From contig RPFO01001106.1 in assembly GCA_009746045.1 (NCBI GenBank), positions 41,001-105,000 on the forward strand: 64,000 nucleotides of DNA. The letters run 5' to 3'. Within the stretch, counting starts at the first letter, position 1. Every line of letters begins with the position of its first letter. Source of the stretch: Mesostigma viride. Taxonomy: Eukaryota; Streptophyta; Mesostigmatophyceae; Mesostigmatales; Mesostigmataceae. A model generated the notes under the pieces. That model made no database searches. It worked only from the letters and a program-made list of their open reading frames with translations, and was not told the origin of the DNA. Below, piece by piece: positions 25,492 to 36,443 of the stretch. The translations under genes and the position numbers were made by a program.

Positions 25492-25774
25492 TGCCTGTTA
25501 TGTGGATGAGTGTGGGAATGGACATGAATATGGAAGGGCCTCATGCACCATACACGTGAGGGTTTTTCCCGAGTGCCAGTCAATGGTTGAGGGTGGACCA
25601 GACCTTTTTGTTTTTTTGCGCTTTTTATGATTTGGCATCTGACTTTTATCATTCCGAAGCACATTATACGGACATGTCAAATTGTGAATGAACCCGGGTC
25701 ATGGCCTAGCTAGGCCCCTGAAATGTATGTGCATGCAAAAAGAGCCCAAAACTGCATACAGGTGCACCAACCTA
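25492..25774. other. 3' flank of gene A
   Basis: AT-richer, unique sequence downstream of the gene A stop. No clear AATAAA or TGTAA signal could be assigned. Nothing else is seen before the retroelement tail. Confidence 0.5.
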
Positions 25775-26310
25775 CTGGCCCCGTGCGGTGGGTGCCCTTA
25801 ATGGGTTGATCAATGCGATCGACATGCCATATATCACCAGCACCATTAAGCAGCGGCGCCTGCAGCTATTAGGGCACTTAGCTCGCACCAACCAGGTAGA
25901 CACCTCACGTGGCCCCCCCGCGGGGCAACGCCCAGCTCAGCCTGGCCGGTACCTCCTTACGCGGGTCGGGCCCCGCAATGCTCGCCGCCGCAAGGCCCGC
26001 ACCTTCAAAGAACAGCTAGTCGAGGACATGGGGGGCCTAGGCCTCTCAGTGATTTGGAACAAGATGATGGACAAGGCCAAGTGGGCCCAGGTCATAGAGG
26101 ACAACGAACCCCCTCCCGTGGGGAAGCGCCCGCGTTTGCAAACACGCGGCAGGCACACCAGACAGGTCCCCTAGGGTAGAGAGCTTAGACTAGAGTTGGC
26201 TTGATGTTGTAGATAGATTAGACCGGTAGGATCGTTTGCATCCATCCATCCATCGACATGCATCCGTGACTCCCCAACGGGAGCACGAGTCTAATTGAAT
26301 GCGATCGAGC
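25775..26310 (+). mobile_element. 5'-truncated non-LTR retrotransposon (RT tail copy 1)
   Basis: An open frame at 25788-26174 encodes the C-terminal end of a non-LTR reverse-transcriptase polyprotein. It contains RRLQLLGHLARTNQVDTSRG, the RRxxxxGH pattern typical of that region, then WNKMMDKAKWAQVIEDNEPP and a basic end. The 3' UTR has TCCATCCATCC, a CTCCCCAACGGGAG hairpin at about 26273 and CACGAGTCTAATTGAA. The 5' part with the catalytic RT motifs is missing. Confidence 0.8.
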
Positions 26311-26409
26311 TACACTTACTAGATAGATGCATGTGCACTGTGTTGTAACAGTATTTTCTGACAGCGTGTATACTGTTACATCCAAGTGGACGCGAACTTG
26401 GAGTTCAAC

Positions 26410-26636
26410 GTTCAGTGTATTCTGATTTGGCACACCGCAAAGGTGAAAACCATTTGCGTTCAGTGCCGGTCCGCGGAAAACGCGATCTGCAAATGAATCC
26501 AGGCCGGAATCGAACTGGGGACCTCTCGCACCCACTTTTGCTGACTATAGGATGGACGTCTCCTGATCCTAAGGCATCGCCAGCTGACACCTACAGTCCA
26601 ACCGCAAAAGTTCTCCTTTCCGGGGAGTTCAGTGTA
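26410..26636 (-). mobile_element. Short retroposon copy 1 with 10-bp target-site duplication
   Basis: A 207-bp insert (26420-26626) is bounded by the direct repeat GTTCAGTGTA (26410-26419 and 26627-26636). On the minus strand it contains GGTCCCCAGTTCGATTCCGG, including the pol III B-box-like GTTCGATTCC. This suggests a tRNA-related SINE, although no full cloverleaf folds. Two further copies lie at 27306-27932. Confidence 0.65.
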
Positions 26637-26998
26637 GTCTGACTGATCTGTCATTTAGGATCTTTCTGAAGTTAGGGGTGTAAAGCATTAATTAATTATT
26701 ATTAACTCGATCATTAAGAACATAACTCCGTTGGGAGCTTATGTATTCTGATCACATAAGGTCCCTTGACACCGGCATAAGCGGTGTAAAGCATGTCTAG
26801 AGAGAACCTTACCGGTTCGTCTGTGTTCTGATTGGCTGAGACCTGTGAGACTGCGTTGGAAGTCCTAGCCTCTGTGTCGAAGGAGACATAAGCTCTGCCT
26901 GTTTGTCACCATAGCCATCAAGCAGATACCCCAATAATGTGAAGTTCTTTAATTATAGTCATCAAGCATCCTCACTAGCTTAAGCCCCTGTTCGACGG
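26637..26998. other. Intergenic, with a minus-strand retroelement 3' end
   Basis: At about 26690-26745 it has AATTAATTATTATTAA next to ACATAACTCCGTTGGGAG. On the minus strand this is the hairpin-plus-AT-tail 3' end seen in the ORF1-only elements further right. The rest shows no gene. Confidence 0.6.
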
Positions 26999-28322
26999 AG
27001 GTCCTCGTCCTTCCTGTTCTTACGTATGGGGCCGAGACGTGGACCCTTACCGCCGACCTGGCCCGCAAGCTAGACGGCGCGGTCACCAACATGATGCGAT
27101 CCATTTTCAGAGTAGGATATGCTGCGCACGTCCGCAATGAGGACCTGTACCTTGGCATGCCATATATCACCAGCACCACTAAGCAGCGGCGCCTGCAGCT
27201 CGTAGGGCACTTAGCTCGCACCAACCAGGTAGACACCTCACGTGGGCCCCCCCGCGGGACTGCGACCAGCCCAGCCACCTCCTGACGTGGGCCAGGCCCC
27301 GTGATTTTCTGATCAGACACTCCGCAAAGGTGAAAACCTTTGCGTTCAGTGCCAGGCCGCGGAAAACGCGGAAAACGCGATCTGCAAATGAATCCGACCG
27401 GAATCGAACTGGGGACCTCTCGCACCAATTTTGCTGACTATAGGACGGACGTCTCCGGTTACCATGGCATCGCCAACTTACACCTACAGTCATCCGCAAA
27501 AGTTCTCCTGTCCGGGGAGTGATGCAAGCCTTTCGGATTTGGTACTAGATAAATCACTCGAGATCTGTGTGTAGGAGTACTACACACGTGTCTGCACGCG
27601 AGACTTAATTGTTCAGTCTCGCACCGTGAGACGGGCTGAACACGGCTGAATCCTTCTTTTTAGTAGAAGGGGGCGTAGCCGATACTATCGAAATCAGCCA
27701 AGCGTATATTCTGATCAGACACCCCGCAAACGTGAAAACCTTTGCGTTCAGTGCCAGGCCGCGGAAAACGCGGAAAACGCGATCTGCAAATGAATCCCGG
27801 ACCGGAATCGAACTGGGGACCTCTCGCACCAATTTTGCTGACTATAGGACGGACGTCTCCGGTTACCATGGCATCGCCAACTTACACCTACAGTCATCCG
27901 CAAAAGTTCTCCTGTCCGGGGAGTGATGCAAGCCCGTGATGTTAGACGCCGCAAGGCCCGCATGCATTCAAAGAACAGCTAGAAGAGGACATGAGGGGGC
28001 CTAGGCCTCTCCGTGATTTGGAAAAAGATGATGGACAAGGCCAAGTGCGCCCAGGTCATAGAGGACAACGAACCCCCTCCCGTGGGGAAGCGCCCGCGTG
28101 TGCAAACCCGTGGGAGGCACTCCAGGCAGCTCCCCTAGGGTAGAGTAGATGTTGATAGCTTTAGATCTAGATGTTGTAGGTAGCTGAACATTGTAGATAG
28201 ATAAGACCGGTAGGACTGTTTGCACCCATCGATCCATCCATCCCTCGGGGTTAATGCTCCGTGACTCCCCAACGCGAGCACGAGTCTAATTAACTAACGA
28301 GTTAATTAATTAATTAAGCCCC
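26999..28322 (+). mobile_element. Interrupted non-LTR retrotransposon (RT tail copy 2)
   Basis: Frame 26999-27287 reads VLPVLTYGAETWTLTADLAR, RVGYAAHVRNEDLY and RRLQLVGHLARTNQVD, the C-terminal part of a non-LTR RT. It is frameshifted, then broken by an insertion at 27305. The element resumes at 27941 (TTAGACGCCGCAAGGCCCGC) and ends near 28258-28315 with CTCCCCAACGCGAGCACGAG and TTAATTAATTAATTAA. A matching uninterrupted copy on the minus strand near 48.0 kb confirms the join. Confidence 0.82.
27298..27940 (-). mobile_element. 627-bp insertion with two short-retroposon copies and 8-bp TSD
   Basis: The insert 27306-27932 is flanked by CCCGTGAT on both sides (27298-27305 and 27933-27940). It carries two about 215-bp direct copies of the same B-box-bearing retroposon (27306-27521 and 27712-27928), separated by about 190 bp of other sequence. 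It sits inside the RT tail and is therefore younger than it. Confidence 0.82.
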
Positions 28323-29550
28323 TTAACGTTATTGGGAAGCCATAGTAGATCCAGTAGACAGGAAGTCTTGGGTCTGTACGAGCATGCAGAGAGACGCCCG
28401 CCCAAAGGGGACCATGCATCGCTCTCTACCGATGTACGTAGTAAGGTCTGGTAGGAAACTCATCTAGACATGCAAGAAACGACCACCCTCTAGGATTCCT
28501 GGAGAGTGCTGGGGATTTCCCTTTCTAGTTCGGGATTTCGGAAGTCCGTTCTGTCTTCAATGACACCGGGGAGGTAAAAGGTCTGTATATCAAGTGAAGC
28601 AGAGTCCACCATTTTATTCTGTTACACATGTTTAGTAGATCAAATTTCAACGTGCCCCCCCATGATCGAACACTGTCGATCGATGCATGATTTGCATATC
28701 ACTGGCCGGAGTCTGTAGCATGCATGTGCACGTACATTCAAATATATCGATCTGACGCGACGATCGGTACGCGGCCGCGGCGCCCTGCAGCTACAAAAGT
28801 AAAGTAATTAATACTTGCATGTCATGCGCATGGGCATGCCACGGAGTACTATGCTAATCTCATTAGAAAATAATGACACGAAAGTCACTGATATCATCTG
28901 CATCATGCCCCAAACATATACTAGCTACATGCAGCCAACTATATACCAGCTATGTATGCAGCAAGCTCTAGAGCTAGAGCTAGAAATGGCCCATGCGCAT
29001 GCCGAATCGAACCTTCTACCCTGACAGGTCAATCCATACCCAGGTGCACAGTACCGCACAATATGGCAAAAGTTTCACCAGCAAAGATACTGAGGTACTT
29101 TAGTATGGCTGAGGCACAGTTTCTAAATAAATTTCAAACAATGTGCACTATGGCAATAAAGCATAGTATGATACCAGTAGTATAAAGCAGCTTATGTTGC
29201 ATGACAAACGATCCACATCAGTTGGTTCACCAACACATTCCTTTATTAGCTAGCAGGACAATGCAGTGAAATGTATAAACTGTGATGTAGTCTTGGGACA
29301 CCAGCCATCGCTCGCTGCCCATCCAGCGTTCTTTAGGCCTCCTGCAAGGGGCTGACAGCGTGACTGGGGTATCACACCAGAGCAAGTACGCTTGGAAAGC
29401 AGGGCATCCTCAAAAGCTTTGTCAAATGATTTTGGCTTGTAGGCAAGAGGCATGCACTAACTCTTGTCTGGCAGAGTATAAAGCTTCTTCCCAAGTCTAA
29501 GGCAGGACTACGTAGCGACCACGATTCTTCCTGAGCTTGACCGATGGAAT
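28323..29550. other. Intergenic region
   Basis: Mixed sequence between the retroelement and the 3' end of SKA1. It holds short palindromes such as CTCTAGAGCTAGAGCTAG (about 28965) and a cluster of 6-bp restriction-like palindromes around 28760-28790. The last part (29230-29550) is probably the SKA1 3' UTR. No gene is supported. Confidence 0.5.
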
Positions 29551-32500
29551 CTAAGCAGAGACTAGTGTTGGGCCGACCACCTTGTAAGCGGTCTCCCCGT
29601 CGCAGTACTGGGTCACCAGCCGGTTGAGCCGCACGAGCAGCAGCACATAGTTCTTCACCTTGGCACCTGCTTGCCAACGCCGCGTAGGATACAGAGGGCC
29701 ACACAGAGTAAAAGCGGCCACACAAGAAGGCAGAATAGACATGTGGTATGAAGGTTAGCAGATAGTTGTAGAGTTGAGCATGGAGCACTTTGCGTTTAAA
29801 ATTGGCGCCATTTTGGCTCAGTGGCAAGTTCCAAGCAGCAGCCCGATGGCATCTAAACAGTTCTATCTGCTTCCCTAGTCCAGCACCCGAGTGGCTCTCG
29901 CAACGTAGGCGCGTGACTGACTGAATGAACAAATGATTAGTCGTCCAGGCTCATTTACAACTGAATGTTAGCCACCACTCTGCCATTGCATTGGCCGCCC
30001 ACCCAGCTCAAGAGGCACTTGAGCTCGTCAATGGCCCCATATATCAACCACCACAATTTCGTCAAATGATGTATTCGACACGATCAAGTGTAGACCACCC
30101 ACCCAGCTTGAGGCACTCGAGCTCGTTAATGCCCTCACCTATCAACAACCACCACTGTGTCATCATATTACGTGTCTGGCACTGTCAAGTGCTTATCACC
30201 CACCCAGTTTGAGGCACTCAAGCTCATCCAGTCGGATGGTGTCCACGTGGCTGCGCGCGCGCGACCGGCCCTGCTCGTCGAGGCTGAAGCGCTTCTCCGT
30301 GATGAAGTCGTTCACGCGGCCGATCGCCTCGTTCACGCTCTGGTGCGCACCAAGTACGCGCGGATCAGTGCGATGATGACATGCACATTAGGCTAATTTA
30401 TACTGTGGTGCGAATGCATTACACGGGTACATCATACTTACACACATTACACACATCACTCACACAGCGCACACGCGAAAACTGTACGTTACATGCACTT
30501 GAGACGCCCAGCGGTGGCAGGCACGGCGAGGGAGGGGGGCCGGATGGGGAAGAAGCAAATAATGGTAGAGTTCTCAAAGCATGTGGTCCACAATGAGCGC
30601 ACTATCAGCAGTAACAGGCATGGGTCTACCAGGAATACCTATCTTTAAGAACACCCCCTTACAAGAGCAGCTCCAAATAAAGAACTTTTGGAAAACACCC
30701 TGCATGTTGCAAGGCCCTGCACGTGCGCACAAGAACACCCTTGCCAGGCAGTACGCATATTTGTCGACGGTTTCTACTTTTTCTAAGATCTCAAAGATAG
30801 ATCTTTTCTAAGATAGACCTTTGTGGTGACAGCTCCCTATGAATTGGCCCTTGTAACCACAGCTCTGTAAACACGGATTTTAATGGACCTTGTGACCACT
30901 GCAGCTTCAAGCCACAGACAACGAGCAGCCTACCTCGACGGACAGCTGCATGCGCAGGAAAGAGGGCACTGAGTCGAACTCCTCCTTGGTGATCGGCTCT
31001 GCTAGCGCGCCTTGCACGCCGTCTGATGGAGCAACAACGGTGGCGACAAAAAGACAGAGTACGTTGAAATGGATCGGAGTATATCAATACAGAGTACGTT
31101 GAAATGGAACGGAGTATATCAATACAGAGTACGTTGAAAAGGAACGGAGTATATCAATACAGAGTACGTTGAAATAGAACGGAGAGATGGATCGGCACAG
31201 AATGGAGGGAGGACAATCAACCCATCATAAGAGGGAGGACAACGGACCCATCACAAGAGGGAGGACAACGGACCTATCACAAGAGGGAGGGCAATGGACC
31301 CATCACAAGAGGGAGGGCAATTGGCCCATCATAGGAGGGGTGACAACGGACCCATCACAAGAGGGAGGACAATGGACCTATCACAAGAGGGAGGACAATG
31401 AACGCCGGATTAGAGCAGCGATGCAGAGTTGCCTCACGCGCCAGATCCCGCGCGCGTCCCACGGGAACATAGATGGCAGAGACCTGAATGGCATGCTGCT
31501 GACCTTGCGTGGACAAAGGATGTACCCCATGACAAGGCATCATCATCAGGCCAGGCACATCATCATAATCATCACCAGGAACAGAGGCAGTAACAGCCCC
31601 CAGATGCAAGGCCGGTGCTGACACCAGAGAAAAGCGCCAGGACACACAGCCATTTACACGTTTTACGAACTCGATCTCACATGCCGTGCACGGGAGAGGC
31701 GATGCCCGTAGATATGCTTTGAAGGTAGAGTTTGATCTTACTAACAGGGAAAGTACTGAAGCCTAATGTTCCAAGTCCATAACATTTGGTACTTAAACCG
31801 TACTCATATCATACTCATTATTTTACATTCCAATCATATCACGGCCATAACTCACTATCTCTGCTATTCCAAACTTTGCACGCTCACCTCCTGCATAGGG
31901 CGTCTCTGCGCACCCTGTCGCCGCGCCGCCGTCCCCTGGGTGCTTGCAGGGCGGCGCCCTGGGAGGGGCAGGCAGGGCCAGGGAACGTAGCGAGGGTGCA
32001 GGAAATTTTGCAAACCGAGATGTACGTATGTGAGAGGACTAATCTTGAAGCATCCCGAGAGATGCAACGCAACTAATCGTGAGCAAGTGGAGAACGGTGG
32101 GGTAAAGCCAGTTCTCCTGCACACACTGTATGGTGCACCCCCCCAAGCTACCGATCTGAGCCAGCCATGACCACAGGCCTTATCCAGGCAGCGTGTTACA
32201 CTCTCCCCGCCCAGTCATCCGGGGGTTCTATGCCTTCACACAGAAACCGCTGTGGGTGCCAACTACAGCGACCGCAATGTGCCCGCTATAGAGACGCCGA
32301 CGTGCCCCACTTGCTACGGCTGCGCATGGCGACCGAAGAGATTGGGTTCATTCATGAGCGGTTGGTTTCCGTTGTGTATAGGGGTTGAAGGTTCCTGTAC
32401 TCTGTGTCGGCACCCCGCGCTATAAGAGATGGGGTTAGTTAATGAGCGGCTGGTTTCCGTTGTGTATAGGGGTTGAAGGTTCCTGTACTCTGTGTCGGCA

Positions 32501-35479
32501 CCCCGCGCTATAAGAGATGGGGTTAGTTAATGAGCGGCTGGTTTCCGTTGTGTATAGGGGTTGAAGGTTCCTGTACTCTGTGTCGGCACCCCGCGCTATA
32601 AGAGATGGGGTTAGTTAATGAGCGGCTGGTTTCCGTTGTGTATAGGGGTTGAAGGTTCCTGTACTCTGTGTCGGCACCCCGCGCTATAAGAGATGGGGTT
32701 AGTTAATGAGCGGTTGGTTTCCGATCACGTCGGCGATGTGTACCGCGAGGGTGCCCATCATCCCACACAAGGTAGGGAGGTTAGGTTGGTATCCGATCAC
32801 GTCGGCGATGTGTACCGCGAGGTAGGGAGGTTAGGTTCCAATCAGGTACACTAGTAAGTAGTAAGGACAGGGAGGGAGGAAAAGCTTCCATTCTACTAGC
32901 TTCAATTACACTAGTAAGTACATAACATGACGTACGTGAGGTCGCCGTACGTGACGTTTGCCAGCGAGGGAACGTTCTCGTCGCCCAGCGCTGATGCCCC
33001 CAGGTGGGCCAGGGGTGTGTGCGGTGAGCACGGCAGGTGGTATGCTGGTGCTGCACTATTGCCGGTGGCAGACAGGCCACACAAGGGGGCCATGTTTGTG
33101 CTCAGCAGCGGCTCTGTAGGGCACAGGGGGGACAGGGGGAGAAGCAGGGAGGGAGGGAAGGGGAGGGAGGGAAGGGGAGGTGGGGCAACGGGGGGAGAAG
33201 GGGCAGAGCTGGCAATAGGTATTGAATAGCAGCAAAGACGGTAGATAGCGAGATTAGTAAAGAGACATAAAATACCCGCAGTGGCAGTATACAACGCCGC
33301 ATGAAAGCTTGGCTTTGTAATATTTGTTTGTTTGTTTGTTTGTTTGTTTGTTTGTTTGTTTGTTTGTTTGTTTGTTTGTTTGTTTGTTTGTTTGTTTGTT
33401 TGTTTGTTTGTTTGTTTGTTTGTTTGTTTGTTTGTTTGTTTGTTTGTTTGTTTGTTTGTTTGTTTGTTTGTTTGTTTGTTTGTTTGTTTGTTTGTTTGTT
33501 TGTTTGTTTGTTTGTTTGTTTGTTTGTGTGTGTGTGTGTGTGTGTGGGTGGGTGAAAGCGTTCATTCCCTCACCCGTCTGCAAGCTGTGTGTGTCTATGT
33601 TTGTGTGCATGTGTGTGCCTGTACTTGTGCTGCGCTGCTGGGTCCTCACCCCTCTGCCCGCAGCTCGCGATCGCCGCAATGCTGTGGTTGGAGATCCCCA
33701 GGTCCTCCAGTGTCATCATCAGGGGGGAGCTGCGCATGCGAGCATAACCAACCACGAAACGCGGCATGAGGGCAACCTTGTCAGCATCACAGGGGAGTTG
33801 CCACTTGGACGCAACGATACGATGGACCCAACCAGCACAGCAGCCTGTCAACGGACCCAACCAGCGGAACCGCCTGTCAACGGACCCAACCAGCGCAACA
33901 GCAGCAAAGGTCAAAGGGTACTTGCCACGTGGAGATGGCGGACACCCAGAACAAGGGCGACTCATGAGGACAAGGGCGCCATCCGCGGTGGGGTACCCGG
34001 TGCACGCACGTGACAGGCAGAGAGAAAACTGCAACACTAGGACAAGAGACGTAATGACGGGGGAGCTACCCGCGCATCGCCAATATACTACGTATACTGT
34101 GACCCATATCTGATGATCCATATCTGTGCCATACTGCGCATAATATGATCCACGTACAGTGACATCTTCTTGGCGTGAACGTCCTCATTGTCATCCCCCA
34201 GGCCATCCTCCAGGTGTCCCAGCGCCTCCCCCTCCCCCTCCCCGCCCGCCGGATAAGCCGCCACCTCAGCAACTGCTAGCGTGGTGCCAAGTCCAGCTAG
34301 CATTGAAAGGCCTGTCATGCCCCCGGGGGGCCCATCGTGGCTCGCACGCAGCGACGCTGGGCCAGGTTTGCTGCTGGTGCCCGCAAGCAGTGTGCTGGGC
34401 TCGGATGGCGGTGGCATGCTGGGGAAGGTGCCTACGGGGGAAGGCAGGGAAAAGGGGCCGAAGGTAAGGGGGTAAGCAGGGGGTAAAGTAGGGGGTAAGG
34501 GGTAAGTAAGGGGAAGTAGGGGGGAAGGGGTATGGGAGCGGTAAGTGACGTGTAGATGGGGGGTACATGAGGGGAAAGTGAGGGGTAATTGGAGGGTAAA
34601 TAGAAAGGACGTAAGTCAGGGGTAAATGGGGTTAGCAAGGGGAATAATATTTTATTGCAGGTGATGGCGGGTCCCCGGATATTAGAGACACGGGGAGTGA
34701 GTCCTGGCCCCGGAGTCCAGTAGATAACTGAAGGAACCACCCCGCGACCATTAAGGCCCGGCAGAGGATCGCAGGCGACTCGTGCTCGGTGCGTCCATGG
34801 CGAGTGGCTGGTGCATGCAGCAGTGGACAAAAGTGTCCGATATAGGTACTCGGGTAGGATCTGTAACAAGAAGCCCCGATAGCAATCCATACCTTTGGTA
34901 ACTTGAGGACCAAGGGGAATCTATGTGCTCCTTTTCAAAGTAAGTCTGGCCCAAAGGCCGGAGAAGAGTATTGCCGTCACGAGCACCCTGCTTATCTGGG
35001 CGTGTTGACTCGCGTGCATGTCCGTAAGGAATCATTTGCTGACCTCGAGTATATCCGTATTGCTCCAGCTGTGTCTCCAGCTTGTCTATCCCAGCCTCGT
35101 TGCAGGAATACAACGACGAGCCGAGCCGATGAAGCTCCGCGAAGGGAACGTTGGCGACCGTGAGAGCCTGAAGCGAGCTCATTGTTTTCTCCAGGGTGCG
35201 GATTTGAGCGCGCAGATCCTTGGTCAGGGACAAATCCATCCCTGCGCAGGCATGCCAAGAATACGAAATGATGATTCACGGTGCCCATCACGTTCCAGGT
35301 TATTGGGTAAATCCAGAACAAGGATAATGGCAACCGTATGCACCTGTTATACCTGACATGTGTGTGACGGGGGGGCCGTCGACAATGCGTCGAAGATCAA
35401 CGCAGCTTTTCTGCAGGTCCACCCCGAAGCGGTTGAATTCCTTCACGAATCGATCCATACAAATCTGTAGCTCAGCCAT
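29551..35479 (-). CDS. SKA1: SKA1, spindle and kinetochore-associated protein 1
   Basis: SKA1 is the microtubule-binding subunit of the Ska complex, which couples kinetochores to depolymerising spindle microtubules in the nucleus at mitosis. Exons: 35479-35353, 35241-35044, 34431-34158, 33729-33650, 33113-32936, 31958-31888, 31617-31504, 31022-30934, 30339-30204, 29666-29551. Every junction keeps phase, giving 1383 nt and 460 aa. The N-terminal 110 residues are helical coiled-coil, as in family members (DLRAQIRTLEKTMSSLQALT). The C-terminal 110 residues form the winged-helix microtubule-binding domain: PITKEEFDSVPSFLRMQLS, SVNEAIGRVNDFITEKRFSL and a closing VKNYVLLLVRLNRLVTQYCD. Human SKA1 is about 255 aa; here a 240-residue Pro/Ser-rich linker adds the length. 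The middle exons (4-7) rest mainly on splice sites and phase. It is transcribed divergently from the RNase H2C gene. Confidence 0.82.
29985..30240 (-). repeat. SKA1 exon 9 donor region repeated three times, about 100-bp period
   Basis: Read on the minus strand, GAGCTTGAGTGCCTCAAACTGG then GTGGGT ends exon 9 (last exon base 30204). The motif returns in the intron as CTCAAGCTGG then GTGGGT (30103) and CTTGAGCTGG then GTGGGC (30003). The flanking intron sequence is copied with it. Confidence 0.9.
31034..31185. repeat. 35-bp tandem repeat, four copies
   Basis: The unit is AGAGTACGTTGAAATGGAAC followed by GGAGTATATCAATAC. Intron between SKA1 exons 7 and 8. Confidence 0.93.
31190..31405. repeat. 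About 27-bp tandem repeat, eight copies
   Basis: The unit is GAGGGAGGACAACGGACCCA followed by TCACAA, with A/G variation. It directly follows the 35-bp array in the same SKA1 intron. Confidence 0.92.
32340..32716. repeat. 87-bp tandem repeat, four and a half copies
   Basis: The unit begins GAGCGGCTGGTTTCCGTTGT and includes GGTTCCTGTACTCTGTGTCG and CGCGCTATAAGAGATGGGGT. Copies are almost identical, suggesting recent expansion. Intron between SKA1 exons 5 and 6. A separate 50-bp duplication (CGATCACGTCGGCGATGTGT) follows at 32725-32830. Confidence 0.94.
33322..33548. repeat. (TTTG)n then (TG)n microsatellite
   Basis: About 51 uninterrupted TTTG units followed by about ten TG units, in the SKA1 intron between exons 4 and 5. 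On the coding strand it reads (CAAA)n. Cys-Leu-Phe-Val frames across it are artefacts. Confidence 0.97.
34440..34650. repeat. GGGGTAAGTAGGGG-type repeat just before SKA1 exon 3
   Basis: Imperfect GGGTAAG/GGGGAAG units. On the coding strand this is a C/T-rich tract leading straight into the exon 3 acceptor (34432), so it doubles as that acceptor's pyrimidine tract. Confidence 0.8.
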
Positions 35480-36443
35480 GGTCTCTGGAATACCGTCGTA
35501 GCCTTAATGCGTATTACTTTTCACTGAATCAACTATCGGCTGTTCTGTTCATGCAGACGTGCATAACATAAATTGCATGGTCGGCATGGTCGCACAGAGA
35601 CGAGCGAGAAATTCTAGCTAATGCGCAGCAACAGCCACAACGGAAACAGTGGGCCCTATGGTAATTATATCATGAGTAGGGCAATGATGGAATCGGGGCA
35701 TTAAAAAGAGACCTCTGGACGCCAGGGATGAGGGCGCGTTTTTAAATTCTGGCAATGGTGGCAACCCGATGGCCGATACCCGTTGCCCGCAGGATCTCTG
35801 CGTCTAGCATTTCACTCGCAAGTACAGGCGTACTAACTAGTATATACAAGTAGGCCTCGTATGAACAACTTGTGTGCGCATATGTTCTATGAAATGGACT
35901 TTTTCGCATGATTTTCGTACTTTTTAGCTGCTAGTTTTTTAAAGGTTTGCAAAAATAAATCGTTCCTTTGGCCAGCGTTTTCTGGCAATGTTTTGCTTGC
36001 TGGCATTTGGCAGCACAGCACCTCAAGTCCTCAACTCAAGCATTTCACTTCCCGCCAAGACGCATTTTTCCGATTTAGCTCTCCGAGCTGCCCGTATGAT
36101 TGATTATCTTGCGATCGACCTCAAGCACCGACGGGTTATGCAAATTACATGCATGCAATAAATTACAATGTTTTTGCATGCATCAGCGGTAATTTCATGA
36201 AGTGAGACAGCAGGCATAGTCATATTTTTCATTCTAAAGCCTCTTCCTTTTGTACCCGGAGAAGTTCGAACACTCGATTAGGTATCGCGGAAGCAGCCTG
36301 ATACAGAAGCCAGATTCCAAGCCGTCCGGCGGCGGAGGTTTTTTGCAAGACAGTCACCCTGTGCACGCGGCGCGGCATATCCGGGCCCTCGCTAAAGGAC
36401 TGCGGTGGATATCTGTCAACTGCTCAATTGGGTTGGGATTAAG
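35480..36443. promoter_or_regulatory. Divergent intergenic region between SKA1 and RNase H2C
   Basis: 964 bp separate the two start codons. The stretch is AT-richer than the flanking exons and must hold both promoters and 5' UTRs. No TATA box could be assigned with confidence. GCATGCA-type palindromes occur at about 36150-36180. Confidence 0.55.

Noticed and set aside
32167-32388. Plus-strand frame within SKA1
   Set aside because: It runs into the 87-bp intronic repeat and has no supporting splice sites or family.
33254-33680. Frames rich in Cys-Leu-Phe-Val or Lys-Gln-Thr-Asn
   Set aside because: Translations of the (TTTG)n microsatellite.
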